Shown here: positions 1-8,284 of the stretch, piece by piece
Numbering within the stretch: the stretch's first letter is position 1
Layout: the number at the start of each line of letters is the position of its first letter
Assembly (NCBI GenBank): GCA_964563155.1
Contig: CAZLVL010000011.1
Coordinates: 25,886-89,885 of the forward strand
DNA length: 64,000 nucleotides
Direction: 5' to 3'
Source: DUPQ01 sp964563155
GTDB lineage: Bacteria; Bacillota; Clostridia; DUPQ01
The notes under the pieces: model-generated
Databases searched by the model: none
What the model saw: only the letters and a program-made list of their open reading frames with translations
What the model was told of the DNA's origin: nothing
Position numbers and translations under genes: made by a program

Positions 1-620
1 GGAATAGGGATCTGGAAAAACCTTTAAAAGAAATTGAAGATATTGTAAGAGAATATAAGGTAGACCTTATAATCTTAGGTTTACCCTTAAACATGGATGA
101 CACTGAGGGGGAAAAAGCCCAGGAAGTAAGGGAATTTGCTAAAGCCCTAAAGAGTAGGATAGGTATTGATATCATTTTCTATGATGAACGCCTATCCACT
201 GTGGAAGCTCATGAAATAATGCATAAACAAGGGAGAAAGACTGGACACAACAAGGATAAAATTGATATGATAGCCGCTTGTGTCATTTTACAATCCTATT
301 TAGATTTGAGTGATAAGAGAAAAGGAGACTTGGAGAAGATGGAAGAAGAAAGAGATGACGTTATAGTTCTAGAAGATGAAGATGGAAATCCTGTAGAAAT
401 GGTTGTGCTAGAAATGCTTAACCATGAAGATAAGACCTACGTCTTATTACAATCAGTAGATGAAGATGATGAAGATTCATATATATTTGAATACGAAGAA
501 GAAAATGAAGATGATGTAATGTTACTTTCTATTGAGGATGAGGATCTTTTAGATAAATTATTTGATTTATTTATTGATAAAATGGATTCTGATTACGATG
601 CAGAAGATGAGGAAGAATAA
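1..620 (+). CDS. ruvX: RuvX (YqgF) nuclease fused to a DUF1292 domain, 5' truncated
   Basis: The frame is open from base 3 with no stop, so the gene begins before the window. The first ~110 visible residues are RuvX/YqgF, the RNase H-fold putative Holliday junction resolvase or pre-16S rRNA nuclease: GLPLNMDDTEG, then YDERLSTVEA and DMIAACVILQSYL carry the acidic active-site positions. Without a stop, the frame runs into a very acidic DUF1292 (YrzB-like) domain starting near VIVLEDEDGNPVEM. In Bacillus, yrrK and yrzB are separate neighbours. An internal ATG at 339 has AAAGGAG at 321-327, so a separate DUF1292 protein may also be made. The next gene starts 5 nt after the stop. Confidence 0.85.
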   Translation, partial: NRDLEKPLKEIEDIVREYKVDLIILGLPLNMDDTEGEKAQEVREFAKALKSRIGIDIIFYDERLSTVEAHEIMHKQGRKTGHNKDKIDMIAACVILQSYLDLSDKRKGDLEKMEEERDDVIVLEDEDGNPVEMVVLEMLNHEDKTYVLLQSVDEDDEDSYIFEYEEENEDDVMLLSIEDEDLLDKLFDLFIDKMDSDYDAEDEEE

Positions 621-625
621 CATAG

Positions 626-2395
626 ATGTACAATTTGATAAATGTTGAAAAACCTTCTAGATATACAGCAGGTGAATTTAACCAGATAGTTAAGGACCAT
701 GAAAAAATGAAATCCTCTGTGGCTTTTTGTTTTCCCGATACCTATGAAATTGGGATGAGCCATTTGGGTATGAAGATTCTTTACCATATTATAAATTTAA
801 GAGAAGATAGTGTCTGTGAAAGAGTTTTTGCTCCTTGGACAGATATGGAAAAAAAGATGCTAGATGAAGATATAGCCCTATTTTCCCTAGAAACAAAAAA
901 AGACTTAAAAGACTTTGATTTTCTAGCCTTTACTCTTCAGTATGAAATGAGCTATACCAACATACTTAATATGCTTTTCTTGGCAAAAGTGCCTTTTCTA
1001 AGTAAAGATAGAAGAGACACAGACCCCCTAATTATGGCTGGAGGGCCTTGTGCTGTAAATCCAGCTCCTTTAGATGAGATCGTAGACATCTTTATCATTG
1101 GAGATGGTGAAGAGGTCATAAATGAGATTTTAGACCTTTATGAAAGTTTAAAAGAAGAAAATAAGGACAAGGAATACTTCTTAAAAAAGGTAAGCGATGT
1201 AGAAGGAGTATATGTACCAAAGTATTACAAGGCTAAGAAAAAGGTTAAAAAAAGACTTGTTAAGGATCTTAACACCGTACCTTATCCTACAAAGCCCATA
1301 GTCCCATATATAAATGTGGTACACGATAGGGCCTCTTTAGAATTATTTAGAGGCTGTATTAGAGGCTGTCGTTTTTGTCAGGCTGGCTTTACCTATAGGC
1401 CTGTAAGGGAAAGAAGTAAAGAAACCCTACTAAAACAGACTAAAGAAATTATTGAAAACACTGGCTATGAAGAAATTGGCATGTTGTCTTTGAGCACTTC
1501 AGATTATTCTGAGTTAGAAGACCTATGTACTCAAATGTTAGAATATACCCAAGAAAATATGGTTAATATTTCTGTACCTTCCATGCGTATTGATAATTTT
1601 TCCATAGACTTTATGAACAAGATTCAAAAAGTGAGAAAGTCCAGCTTAACCTTTGCTCCTGAGGCAGGTAGTCAAAGGCTTAGAGATGTGATAAATAAAA
1701 ATATTACAGAAGAAGAAATCTTAAATGCTGTAGAGTTGGCAAAAAAAGGTGGTTATGAAAAGATTAAGCTTTACTTTATGCTAGGCCTACCTACAGAGAC
1801 AGATGAAGATGTCATAGCCATTGCAGATTTAGCCCATAAAATCTTAAACAAGATGGGCAACCTAAAAAGAGCCAGTATTACTGTGTCTACCTCCTTTTTC
1901 ATTCCAAAAGCCTTTACCCCTTTTCAATGGTGCGAGCAAATAAGTGTGGATGAAATGATAAGAAAGCAAAAACTTTTAAGTAGCCACATAAAAAGTAAAA
2001 AAATAAAGTATAACTGGCATGACTTTAACACCTCTATTGTGGAATCTGCCATATCTAGAGGGGATAAGAGGATAAACAAGGTTTTAATTAATGCCTGGGA
2101 AGAAGGGGCAAAATTTGACTCTTGGTATGAGTTTTTTGACATGAGTAAGTGGATAAGGGCTTTTGAAAAAGAAGGTCTAGATATCTACAAACTTGCATCA
2201 CAGGCCATAGCTTTAGATGAGACCTTACCTTGGGACTTTATAGACATAGGAGTTAGAAAGTCTTATCTTCTTAAAGAGTACGAAAAAGCCCACAAGGAAA
2301 CCACTACAACAGATTGTAGGGAAAAATGTACCAATTGTGGAGTAGCTAAATACAAAACTGGAGTTTGCTTTGAAGATAATCAGATTAAAGTTTAG
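626..2395 (+). CDS. TIGR03960-type B12-binding radical SAM protein
   Basis: 589 residues. The N-terminal half has the look of a cobalamin-binding-like domain (IGMSHLGMKILYHIIN; MAGGPCAVNPAP). The radical SAM core has the cluster motif in RGCIRGCRFCQAGF (C-x3-C-x2-C) near residue 247, and the tail has CREKCTNCGVAKYKTGVC, a Cys-rich ending. Family function is unsettled; in Clostridia it is always seen with a DUF2344 partner, here the next gene, which overlaps by 26 nt. In many relatives RNase G and rplU follow; here tRNA and rRNA methyltransferases do. SD is probably GAGGAAG at 609-615. High confidence in family, none in substrate. Confidence 0.85.
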   Translation: MYNLINVEKPSRYTAGEFNQIVKDHEKMKSSVAFCFPDTYEIGMSHLGMKILYHIINLREDSVCERVFAPWTDMEKKMLDEDIALFSLETKKDLKDFDFLAFTLQYEMSYTNILNMLFLAKVPFLSKDRRDTDPLIMAGGPCAVNPAPLDEIVDIFIIGDGEEVINEILDLYESLKEENKDKEYFLKKVSDVEGVYVPKYYKAKKKVKKRLVKDLNTVPYPTKPIVPYINVVHDRASLELFRGCIRGCRFCQAGFTYRPVRERSKETLLKQTKEIIENTGYEEIGMLSLSTSDYSELEDLCTQMLEYTQENMVNISVPSMRIDNFSIDFMNKIQKVRKSSLTFAPEAGSQRLRDVINKNITEEEILNAVELAKKGGYEKIKLYFMLGLPTETDEDVIAIADLAHKILNKMGNLKRASITVSTSFFIPKAFTPFQWCEQISVDEMIRKQKLLSSHIKSKKIKYNWHDFNTSIVESAISRGDKRINKVLINAWEEGAKFDSWYEFFDMSKWIRAFEKEGLDIYKLASQAIALDETLPWDFIDIGVRKSYLLKEYEKAHKETTTTDCREKCTNCGVAKYKTGVCFEDNQIKV

Positions 2396-2996
2396 AAAAA
2401 CAGAAAAAGTAATGTACATTTCCCATATAGAAATGATGAAGGCCTTTATGAGGGCCTTGAGAAGGGCAAACCTAGATGTAGCTCATACAAAAGGTTTTAA
2501 CCCTAATATGAGAATGGTATTTGCCCTACCACTACCTTTGGGAGTTACCTCTGATAGTGAGTATGTAGACATTTGGTTTAACAAACCCTATGAACCCTAT
2601 GAGGTCCTAGAGGCTCTTGCAGATAAGCTACCTGAGGGTATACAACTGCTCATGTCCTTTGAGGTGGAAAAAGCAGCCCTTATGGAAGATGTTGGCTCAG
2701 CTATCTACCATTTCAAAATAGAGGAAAATAAAGAGATTAAGAGGGCTTTAGACCAACTTATACAGATGGATGAGATAAATGTTTTCAAATCCAATAAAAA
2801 AGGTAATATTGATCTTTTACCTCTCATATACAAAATAGATTATCACGACAACCAGGCTTTTTCAGTCTTGTGCAAGGCTGGAGCTAAGGGAAATTTAAAC
2901 CCCCATCTTTTAATCAATGCCCTAGAGATGTATACTGATATAAAAATAAATGTTGTAAGCATAAATAGAAATAAGCTATTTTTGAAAATTCCCTAA
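2370..2996 (+). CDS. DUF2344 (TIGR03936) radical SAM-associated protein
   Basis: 208 residues. The opening LKFRKTEKVMYISHIEMM and AFMRALRRANLDVAHTKGFNPNMRM match the DUF2344 family, which is encoded with, or fused to, the TIGR03960 radical SAM protein just upstream. The TTG start at 2370 lies inside the end of that gene and has TGGAG at 2359-2363 as ribosome binding site, so translation is probably coupled. No catalytic motif is visible; a role as partner or substrate-presenting subunit of the radical SAM enzyme is inferred from context. The family is often linked to RNA metabolism loci, and two RNA methyltransferase genes follow. Confidence 0.8.
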   Translation: MKIIRLKFRKTEKVMYISHIEMMKAFMRALRRANLDVAHTKGFNPNMRMVFALPLPLGVTSDSEYVDIWFNKPYEPYEVLEALADKLPEGIQLLMSFEVEKAALMEDVGSAIYHFKIEENKEIKRALDQLIQMDEINVFKSNKKGNIDLLPLIYKIDYHDNQAFSVLCKAGAKGNLNPHLLINALEMYTDIKINVVSINRNKLFLKIP

Positions 2997-3063
2997 AAAT
3001 ATGTAAAAAAGTGCAGGATTGACTTGATAAAAGATAGAAAACTTCTAAAAACTTGAAATATCT

Positions 3064-3091
3064 TTTACAATTCCATAATCATATGTATAAT
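3064..3091 (+). promoter_or_regulatory. candidate promoter immediately before trmN6-like ATG
   Basis: TTTACA at 3064-3069, a 16 nt spacer, and TATAAT at 3086-3091. The ATG at 3098 follows after only 6 nt and no Shine-Dalgarno sequence precedes it. Transcription would start at or next to the ATG. Confidence 0.5.
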
Positions 3092-3097
3092 TACTAT

Positions 3098-3832
3098 ATG
3101 TTAGAAAAAGATGAAAGAATGGATGACCTTCAGCTTAAAGGTCTAAAAATTATTCAGAATAGAAATCAGTTCTGCTTTGGTACTGATGCTGTTTTAGTTT
3201 CTCATTTTTCCAATGCAAAAAAGCATTCTTCCATAATTGATTTAGGAACAGGTAATGGAATTATCCCTCTTTTACTTTATGGTAAATTTGAGGTTGAAAG
3301 AATTGCAGGCATTGAAATTCAAGAAGAAGCCTTTTTACTAGCTAAAAGAAATGTCCAATTAAATAATCTAGAAGATAGAATAAGCCTAGTAAATGGAGAC
3401 ATTAAAGATATCCATAAATATTTTCCCATAGGCTCTTTTGACCATGTAATTTCCAACCCTCCCTACATTAAAAAAGGAACAGGAATTATAAATGCTAAAG
3501 ATAACCTGGCCTATGCCAGACATGAAATTCTTTGTGACTTAGAAGATATCCTAAAAGCCACCCGTTATCTTTTAAACTTTAAAGGTTCTTTTACCATGGT
3601 TCATAGACCTGATAGGTTAAACGATATACTTTACCTTATGAAAAAACACTACATAGAGCCAAAAAGAATTAGATTTGTCCACTCCAATGAAAAGTCAGGA
3701 GCTAATCTGGTCTTGATTCAAGGTCTAAAAGACATGAATCCCTTTTTAACAGTGGAAAAACCCTTAATAATCCATAGGGCTGATGGCTCTTATACAGATG
3801 AAATATTTGAAATTTACGGAAGGGAAAGATAA
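3098..3832 (+). CDS. TrmN6/YabB-like N6-adenine methyltransferase
   Basis: About 244 residues of class I SAM-dependent methyltransferase. LGTGNGIIPLLL is the SAM-binding motif I and SNPPYIKKGTG the catalytic NPPY motif of N6-adenine methylases. The family includes tRNA1(Val) A37 methyltransferase (YfiC) and Bacillus YabB, and yabB lies near rsmI in many Firmicutes, as here. A TTG at 3053 in the same frame would give 15 more residues, but homologues start at the MLEKDERMDDLQLKG segment, so I chose ATG 3098. The next gene overlaps in TAATG. Substrate tRNA or rRNA not proven. Confidence 0.8.
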   Translation: MLEKDERMDDLQLKGLKIIQNRNQFCFGTDAVLVSHFSNAKKHSSIIDLGTGNGIIPLLLYGKFEVERIAGIEIQEEAFLLAKRNVQLNNLEDRISLVNGDIKDIHKYFPIGSFDHVISNPPYIKKGTGIINAKDNLAYARHEILCDLEDILKATRYLLNFKGSFTMVHRPDRLNDILYLMKKHYIEPKRIRFVHSNEKSGANLVLIQGLKDMNPFLTVEKPLIIHRADGSYTDEIFEIYGRER

Positions 3833-4698
3833 TGCTTTATTTAGTTGCTACTCCCATAGGAAATCTTTTAGATATATCCTTTAGGGCAATAGAAACTTTA
3901 AAAAATTGTGACTATATAGCTTGTGAAGATACTAGACATACCTTGAAACTTTTAAACCACTATGAAATCAAGAAAAAACTGGTAAGTTACCATGAACATA
4001 ATAAAAGAGAAAGTGGTTTGAGAATCCTAGAAGACTTAAAAAATGGTAAAAAGGTAGCCTTGGTTTCTGATGCAGGCTGTCCTGCCATATCTGACCCAGG
4101 AAATGACTTAGTAAAACTAATGTATGAACACAATATACCTGTAAGTGTAATTCCAGGGGCTAATGCTGGTTTGAGCGCCTTAATGATCTCTCCTTTTGAT
4201 ACAGACAGATTTTGTTTTGATGGTTTTTTACCTCTTAAAGAAAGTCATAGAAAAACATACTTTCAAGAGCTTAAAAAAGAAGAAAGAACCACAGTCCTCT
4301 ATGAAGCTCCCCATAAACTTAAAAAGACCCTTAAAGATTTAGAAAAGCACCTAGGTCAAGTAAGAAGGATTTGTCTAGTTAAAGAAATCACTAAAATTTA
4401 TGAAACTGTCCAATTAGGAACCATAAAAGAGATTTTAGACTACTTTGAAGATAATAATCCTAAAGGTGAATATGTATTATTGGTAGAGGGCTACAAAGAA
4501 GTAGAAGGCGACAAGACACTTAAAGACATAGTAAGGGAGCTTTCCTTTGATAGTGAAAAAAAAGCAGTTATAGCCAGCTATGAGGGCTATATAAATAAGG
4601 GGCTTTCTAATAAAGATGCTCTTAGAAACACTGCAATTGAGCTTAACCTATCTAGAAACAAGGTCTATTCCTATATCCTAGAAGATAAAGAGGAATAA
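3832..4698 (+). CDS. rsmI: 16S rRNA (cytidine1402-2'-O)-methyltransferase RsmI
   Basis: 288 residues, normal length. It opens with YLVATPIGNLLDISFRAIE, the tetrapyrrole-methylase-fold signature of RsmI, followed by CEDTRHTLKLL, VSDAGCPAISDPG and VIPGANAGLSAL, all family hallmarks. The enzyme 2'-O-methylates C1402 in the decoding centre of 16S rRNA. Its ATG overlaps the stop of the upstream methyltransferase gene (TAATG), so the two are translationally coupled. A hairpin terminator follows 27 nt after the stop. Confidence 0.95.
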   Translation: MLYLVATPIGNLLDISFRAIETLKNCDYIACEDTRHTLKLLNHYEIKKKLVSYHEHNKRESGLRILEDLKNGKKVALVSDAGCPAISDPGNDLVKLMYEHNIPVSVIPGANAGLSALMISPFDTDRFCFDGFLPLKESHRKTYFQELKKEERTTVLYEAPHKLKKTLKDLEKHLGQVRRICLVKEITKIYETVQLGTIKEILDYFEDNNPKGEYVLLVEGYKEVEGDKTLKDIVRELSFDSEKKAVIASYEGYINKGLSNKDALRNTAIELNLSRNKVYSYILEDKEE

Positions 4699-4724
4699 GG
4701 TAAGAAAAAATATATTTACAAAAT

Positions 4725-4748
4725 AAAAAACCTTAGATAAGGTTTTTT
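4725..4748. terminator. bidirectional intrinsic terminator between rsmI and abrB-like gene
   Basis: AAAAAACCTT, loop AGAT, AAGGTTTTTT: a symmetric stem with an A run on one side and a T run on the other. It can serve rsmI on plus and the abrB-like gene on minus, which converge here. Confidence 0.85.
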
Positions 4749-4797
4749 GATTATACATAAGATATGGGAAGTGATAGGTTTTGATTCTTAAAATCTA

Positions 4798-5031
4798 TTA
4801 AAGATTATCTATACAGCTAGAGCAAATCTTGTTACCTTTAAACATATAGGTCTTTTCTTTAGAACCACAAAAACAACAACCTGGTTCATATTTTTTAATC
4901 TTAATACTGTCATTTTCTAGATACATTTCAACAGCTTCTCTTTTACCTATATCTAAAGATTTGCGAAGTTCAATAGGGATTACAACCCTTCCCAATTCAT
5001 CAATTTTTCTAACTATTCCACTGGCTGGCAT
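4798..5031 (-). CDS. AbrB-family transition-state regulator with C-terminal zinc ribbon
   Basis: 77 residues from ATG 5031. An upstream in-frame ATG (5046) would add MEEKP, but its GGAGG is spaced 7 nt before the second ATG, so the second is the likely start. GIVRKIDELGRVVIPIELRK is the swapped-hairpin AbrB DNA-binding fold and LDIGKREAVEMYLENDSIKIKKYEP completes it. The tail CCFCGSKEKTYMFKGNKICSSC has two CxxC pairs, likely zinc-binding, as in many clostridial AbrB relatives. Such proteins are dimeric or tetrameric global regulators; targets here are unknown. It stands 65 nt downstream of the UroD-like gene on the same strand. Confidence 0.9.
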   Translation of the reverse strand: MPASGIVRKIDELGRVVIPIELRKSLDIGKREAVEMYLENDSIKIKKYEPGCCFCGSKEKTYMFKGNKICSSCIDNL

Positions 5032-5095
5032 TGGTTTTTCCTCCATCTTTAAGGTATTGGCATTTTATCAATCATTTGCATAAAATGCAAGAAGA

Positions 5096-6082
5096 TTAAA
5101 GGCCAAAGTGCCTAAAAACCTCCATAAGTGCTATGAAGTTTTCATAGGGTACATCATCTTGTAATTCTTGGGCAGGAGCCGCTATATAGCCTCCATTTTC
5201 ACTCATTGTTTGAATAACCTCTTCAGCCTTTTTGTAGACCTGGTCCACATTGCCATAGGGCAGGGTGTCTTGGGTAGATATACCGCCCCAAAAGGTAAAG
5301 TCTTTACCATAATCTTTTTTTATTTTAAATATATCCATACATTCAGGTTGTAAAGGGTTTAGGACATCTACCTTCATTTGGGATAAGTCAGGAAGTATCT
5401 CTTCAATGTTTCCACAAGAATGAAGCCAAACATGTTTGTTATATGAAGAGATTAGGTCATATTCTTTTTTCTCACCCTCTTTAAGAAATCCCCTCCAAGT
5501 ATCTGGAGACATTAATAAGGACTTTTGAGATCCCCAATCACTTCCCAATAGGACTCCATCAATGTTTTTATTGGTTAAGATGTTTTCCAGCATTACAATA
5601 TTTTTCCTAATAATCATATCCAAGAGTTCTTTTGAAAATTCTGGTTCAACAGCTAAGTCTGCAAGAAAATTTTCTATGCCTCTTAAAAAGTATGCTTTTT
5701 CAAAGTGACTTCCCCAGATAAACACCGTTATATATATCCCAAAGTTTTCCTTTAAAAAAGAAGAGTACTGCTCAAAATTACTGTATGATCCAGTACCTTT
5801 GGTTTTAGGCATAAATGAAGGGGGAGAGGAGTAGGAAAATTCTTCTTCTACCTGGTCCCAGGTCCACCATGGAGCACTAATACCAATGGCATGATTACCT
5901 AAAGAAAGATAGATAGCATCGCATTTAGATAGGAGCCCTTTTTCATAAGCCAAAAAGATATCCTTATTATAAAAATCTTTTAGTAGCCTATCTCCATACT
6001 TGTTATTAAAGTCTCTAGTGATTTGTGGAAAATATGGTACTTTGTGGACAAGCTTTTTGTCTATAACCTTTTTTACTAACAT
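5096..6082 (-). CDS. uroporphyrinogen decarboxylase-like (UroD/MtaA superfamily) protein
   Basis: About 328 residues. The TIM-barrel UroD superfamily is indicated by GVLLGSDWGSQKSLLMSP, WLHSCGNIEEILPDL, LNPLQPECMDI and FWGGISTQDTLPYG. HSCGNIEEIL is typical of the corrinoid or other methyltransferase-like and uncharacterised clades rather than true HemE, and no heme genes are nearby. An ATG at 6088 has AAAGGG only 2 nt away; the ATG at 6082 sits 8 nt from it and is preferred. No corrinoid protein or reactivase gene is adjacent, so the methyl donor or substrate cannot be named. Confidence 0.7.
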   Translation of the reverse strand: MLVKKVIDKKLVHKVPYFPQITRDFNNKYGDRLLKDFYNKDIFLAYEKGLLSKCDAIYLSLGNHAIGISAPWWTWDQVEEEFSYSSPPSFMPKTKGTGSYSNFEQYSSFLKENFGIYITVFIWGSHFEKAYFLRGIENFLADLAVEPEFSKELLDMIIRKNIVMLENILTNKNIDGVLLGSDWGSQKSLLMSPDTWRGFLKEGEKKEYDLISSYNKHVWLHSCGNIEEILPDLSQMKVDVLNPLQPECMDIFKIKKDYGKDFTFWGGISTQDTLPYGNVDQVYKKAEEVIQTMSENGGYIAAPAQELQDDVPYENFIALMEVFRHFGL

Positions 6083-6180
6083 AAACATTTCCCTTTATTG
6101 ATTTTTGTATACAACAATATTAATTCTTTTTAAATTTTTATTCAAGATTATTAAAAATTGAATGGGTTTGTGGAATAATA

Positions 6181-6209
6181 TTGACATAATTTGCTTTGAA
6201 TAATAAAAT
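6181..6209 (+). promoter_or_regulatory. rny promoter
   Basis: TTGACA at 6181-6186, 17 nt spacer, TAAAAT at 6204-6209: near-consensus sigma-A promoter about 70 nt before the rny ATG, which has AAGGAGG as ribosome binding site. Confidence 0.75.
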
Positions 6210-6278
6210 TACTGATTGTATGGATAATTTATTTTAATTTTACATATGTACTTTGAAAATAGAATAAGGAGGAAATAA

Positions 6279-7841
6279 ATGGAGCTGACACCAAGAGAAA
6301 TCATAGGTTTGGCAGCAATCATTTTTCTATTAATTTTTTCTGTAATAATGTTTATTTTAGGGATAAGACACAGAAAGAGAGTAGCGGAAAAGGAAATCGG
6401 TAGTGCTGAAGAGCAAGCGAAAAAACTGATTCTAGAAGGCGAGAAAAAAGCTGAAGAGCGAAAGAGAGAAATATTGATTGAGGCCAAAGAGGAAATTCAT
6501 AAAAGCAGGGTCGGTATTGAAAGGGATTTAAAAGAAAGAAGAAGTGAAATTCAAAGACAGGAACGTAGAATAATTCAAAAAGAAGAAAGTCTAGATAAAA
6601 AAGTTTCTGTAATAGAAAAGAAGGAAGAATCACTAAATGAAAAAATTTCCGAAATCGATAGTAGAAAATCTGAAATAGACCAAGTTTATCAAGATAAAAT
6701 AACTGAACTAGAAAGAATTTCTGCACTTACATCAGACGAAGCAAAGCAGTATTTGTTGAATCTAATGGAAGATGAGGTAAAACACGAAAAAGTTCTTCTA
6801 TTAAAAGAGTATGAAGCTCAACTGAAAGAGGATTCTGAAAATCTCGCTAAAAATATAATTTCAAATGCAATACAAAGGGTTTCCACCGACTACGTTGCAG
6901 AAAACACTGTATCTGTAGTTACCTTACCCAATGATGAAATGAAGGGTAGGATAATAGGTCGTGAAGGTCGTAATATTAGGACCTTGGAAACTTTAACCGG
7001 AATAGATTTAATTATTGATGATACTCCTGAGGCGGTTGTCTTATCTGGCTTTGATCCAGTAAGAAGAGAAATTGCCCGTATAGCCTTAGAAAAACTAATT
7101 TTAGATGGCCGAATTCATCCAGCACGTATTGAAGAATCGGTAAATAAGGCTAAAAAGGAAGTAGAAAACACAATCAAGATTGAAGGGGACAAGGTTGCTT
7201 TTGAAGCAGGCGTGCACAATCTTCATCCTGAAATTTTAAGATTACTCGGACGTATGAAATATAGGACCAGTTATGGTCAAAACGTACTTAAGCATTCATT
7301 GGAAGTTGCCATGCTAACAGGCATTATGGCAGCTGAGTTAGGTCTTGATGTTGCTTTAGCAAAAAGAGCAGGATTATTACATGACATTGGAAAGTCCACA
7401 GACTTTGAAACAGATGGTACCCACATTGATATAGGGGCTGATGTTATTAAAAAATACAATGAACATCCAGTAGTATTGGATGCTGTAATGAGTCACCACG
7501 GTGATAAAGAACCTGAAAGTGCTATAGCAGTGCTGGTTCAAGCAGCTGATGCAATATCTGCAGCTAGACCAGGAGCAAGAAGAGAAACCTTGGAAGCTTA
7601 TATCAGGAGAATTGAAAAGCTAGAAGAAATAGCAAATTCTTTTGAAGGTGTTGAAAGTTCATACGCAATCCAAGCCGGTAGAGAAATTAGAATATTAGTA
7701 AAACCGGAAAAAATGTCTGACGAAGAAATGATTTTAACCTCTAGGGAGATTGTGAAGAGAATTGAAAGTGAAATGGAATACCCTGGACAAATAAAGGTTA
7801 ACGTTATAAGAGAAGTCAGAGTTATTGATTTTGCAAAATAA
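6279..7841 (+). CDS. rny: Ribonuclease Y
   Basis: 520 residues, the usual length. Order: N-terminal transmembrane helix (about residues 8-29), a long charged coiled coil (about 45-200), a KH domain with GRIIGREGRNIRTLE near residue 226, and an HD domain with AGLLHDIGKS near 365 providing metal-binding His-Asp. RNase Y is the membrane-anchored endoribonuclease that initiates mRNA decay in many Firmicutes. It is monocistronic here, with its own promoter and terminator; ymdB, its usual neighbour, lies about 7 kb downstream. ATG 6279 follows AAGGAGGAAATAA. Confidence 0.97.
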   Translation: MELTPREIIGLAAIIFLLIFSVIMFILGIRHRKRVAEKEIGSAEEQAKKLILEGEKKAEERKREILIEAKEEIHKSRVGIERDLKERRSEIQRQERRIIQKEESLDKKVSVIEKKEESLNEKISEIDSRKSEIDQVYQDKITELERISALTSDEAKQYLLNLMEDEVKHEKVLLLKEYEAQLKEDSENLAKNIISNAIQRVSTDYVAENTVSVVTLPNDEMKGRIIGREGRNIRTLETLTGIDLIIDDTPEAVVLSGFDPVRREIARIALEKLILDGRIHPARIEESVNKAKKEVENTIKIEGDKVAFEAGVHNLHPEILRLLGRMKYRTSYGQNVLKHSLEVAMLTGIMAAELGLDVALAKRAGLLHDIGKSTDFETDGTHIDIGADVIKKYNEHPVVLDAVMSHHGDKEPESAIAVLVQAADAISAARPGARRETLEAYIRRIEKLEEIANSFEGVESSYAIQAGREIRILVKPEKMSDEEMILTSREIVKRIESEMEYPGQIKVNVIREVRVIDFAK

Positions 7842-7889
7842 AAAAAGTAAGACTAGTAAAGACCATTTTAAGTATTTATTGTATCTTAC

Positions 7890-7920
7890 ACGGCATAGCT
7901 ATCTGGCTATGCCGTCTTTC
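7890..7920 (+). terminator. rny intrinsic terminator
   Basis: ACGGCATAGC (7890-7899), six-nt loop, GCTATGCCGT (7906-7915), then CTTTCT: a perfect 10 bp stem and moderate T tract, 48 nt after the rny stop. Confidence 0.85.
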
Positions 7921-8097
7921 TGTCTAAAAATAAAAGAAAGACTAGATTATAAATTATTATAGTTCATTAATCTAGAGACCTTTTCCTTGTTTTAAGGTAT
8001 TTCTTTTTTTTTAGATTTTTTCTGATTTTGCATTTTCATATTACTCCTAAACTTCCTTATTATCCTTATTCTAAAAACAAGGCTATTATTAGTGTTA
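7921..8097. other. gene-free stretch between rny and gdh with weak secondary structure
   Basis: No open frame with a ribosome binding site is visible. It contains an 8 bp dyad CTAGATTA...TAATCTAG (about 7952-7976) followed by ACCTT...AAGGT and a T-rich run near 8001-8012, which could be the terminator of a small RNA, but no convincing promoter for such an RNA was found. Confidence 0.3.
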
Positions 8098-8161
8098 GTA
8101 TTGAATATTATTCAAGTATTCTTAGGCTTTATTCAATACTTATTAAAAAAACTTGAATAAT
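8098..8161 (+). promoter_or_regulatory. TTGAAT/ATTCAA operator array upstream of gdh
   Basis: Four half-sites: TTGAAT at 8101, ATTCAA at 8110, ATTCAA at 8131, TTGAAT at 8153. The first two make the palindrome TTGAAT-ATT-ATTCAA. Longer perfect dyads pair 8098-8107 with 8130-8139 and 8107-8116 with 8152-8161. TGAAT/ATTCA arms recall ArgR/AhrC boxes, though the centre is one base shorter. It lies 54-117 nt before the -35 box of the predicted gdh promoter, a place typical for activator binding. Confidence 0.5.
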
Positions 8162-8214
8162 CTAAAGTTTTTATGAAAAAACTATTTATAAATGATATAG
8201 TTTAAATGTCTTTA

Positions 8215-8243
8215 CTGACTCACTAGTTTTTTCGTGCTATAAT
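8215..8243 (+). promoter_or_regulatory. gdh promoter
   Basis: CTGACT at 8215-8220, 17 nt spacer, TATAAT at 8238-8243. Start would be near 8250, giving a leader of about 35 nt with AGAGGAGG before the ATG. Confidence 0.65.
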
Positions 8244-8284
8244 TACCTACAATTATTAGAATCTTAGCAAAGAGGAGGCTTACA

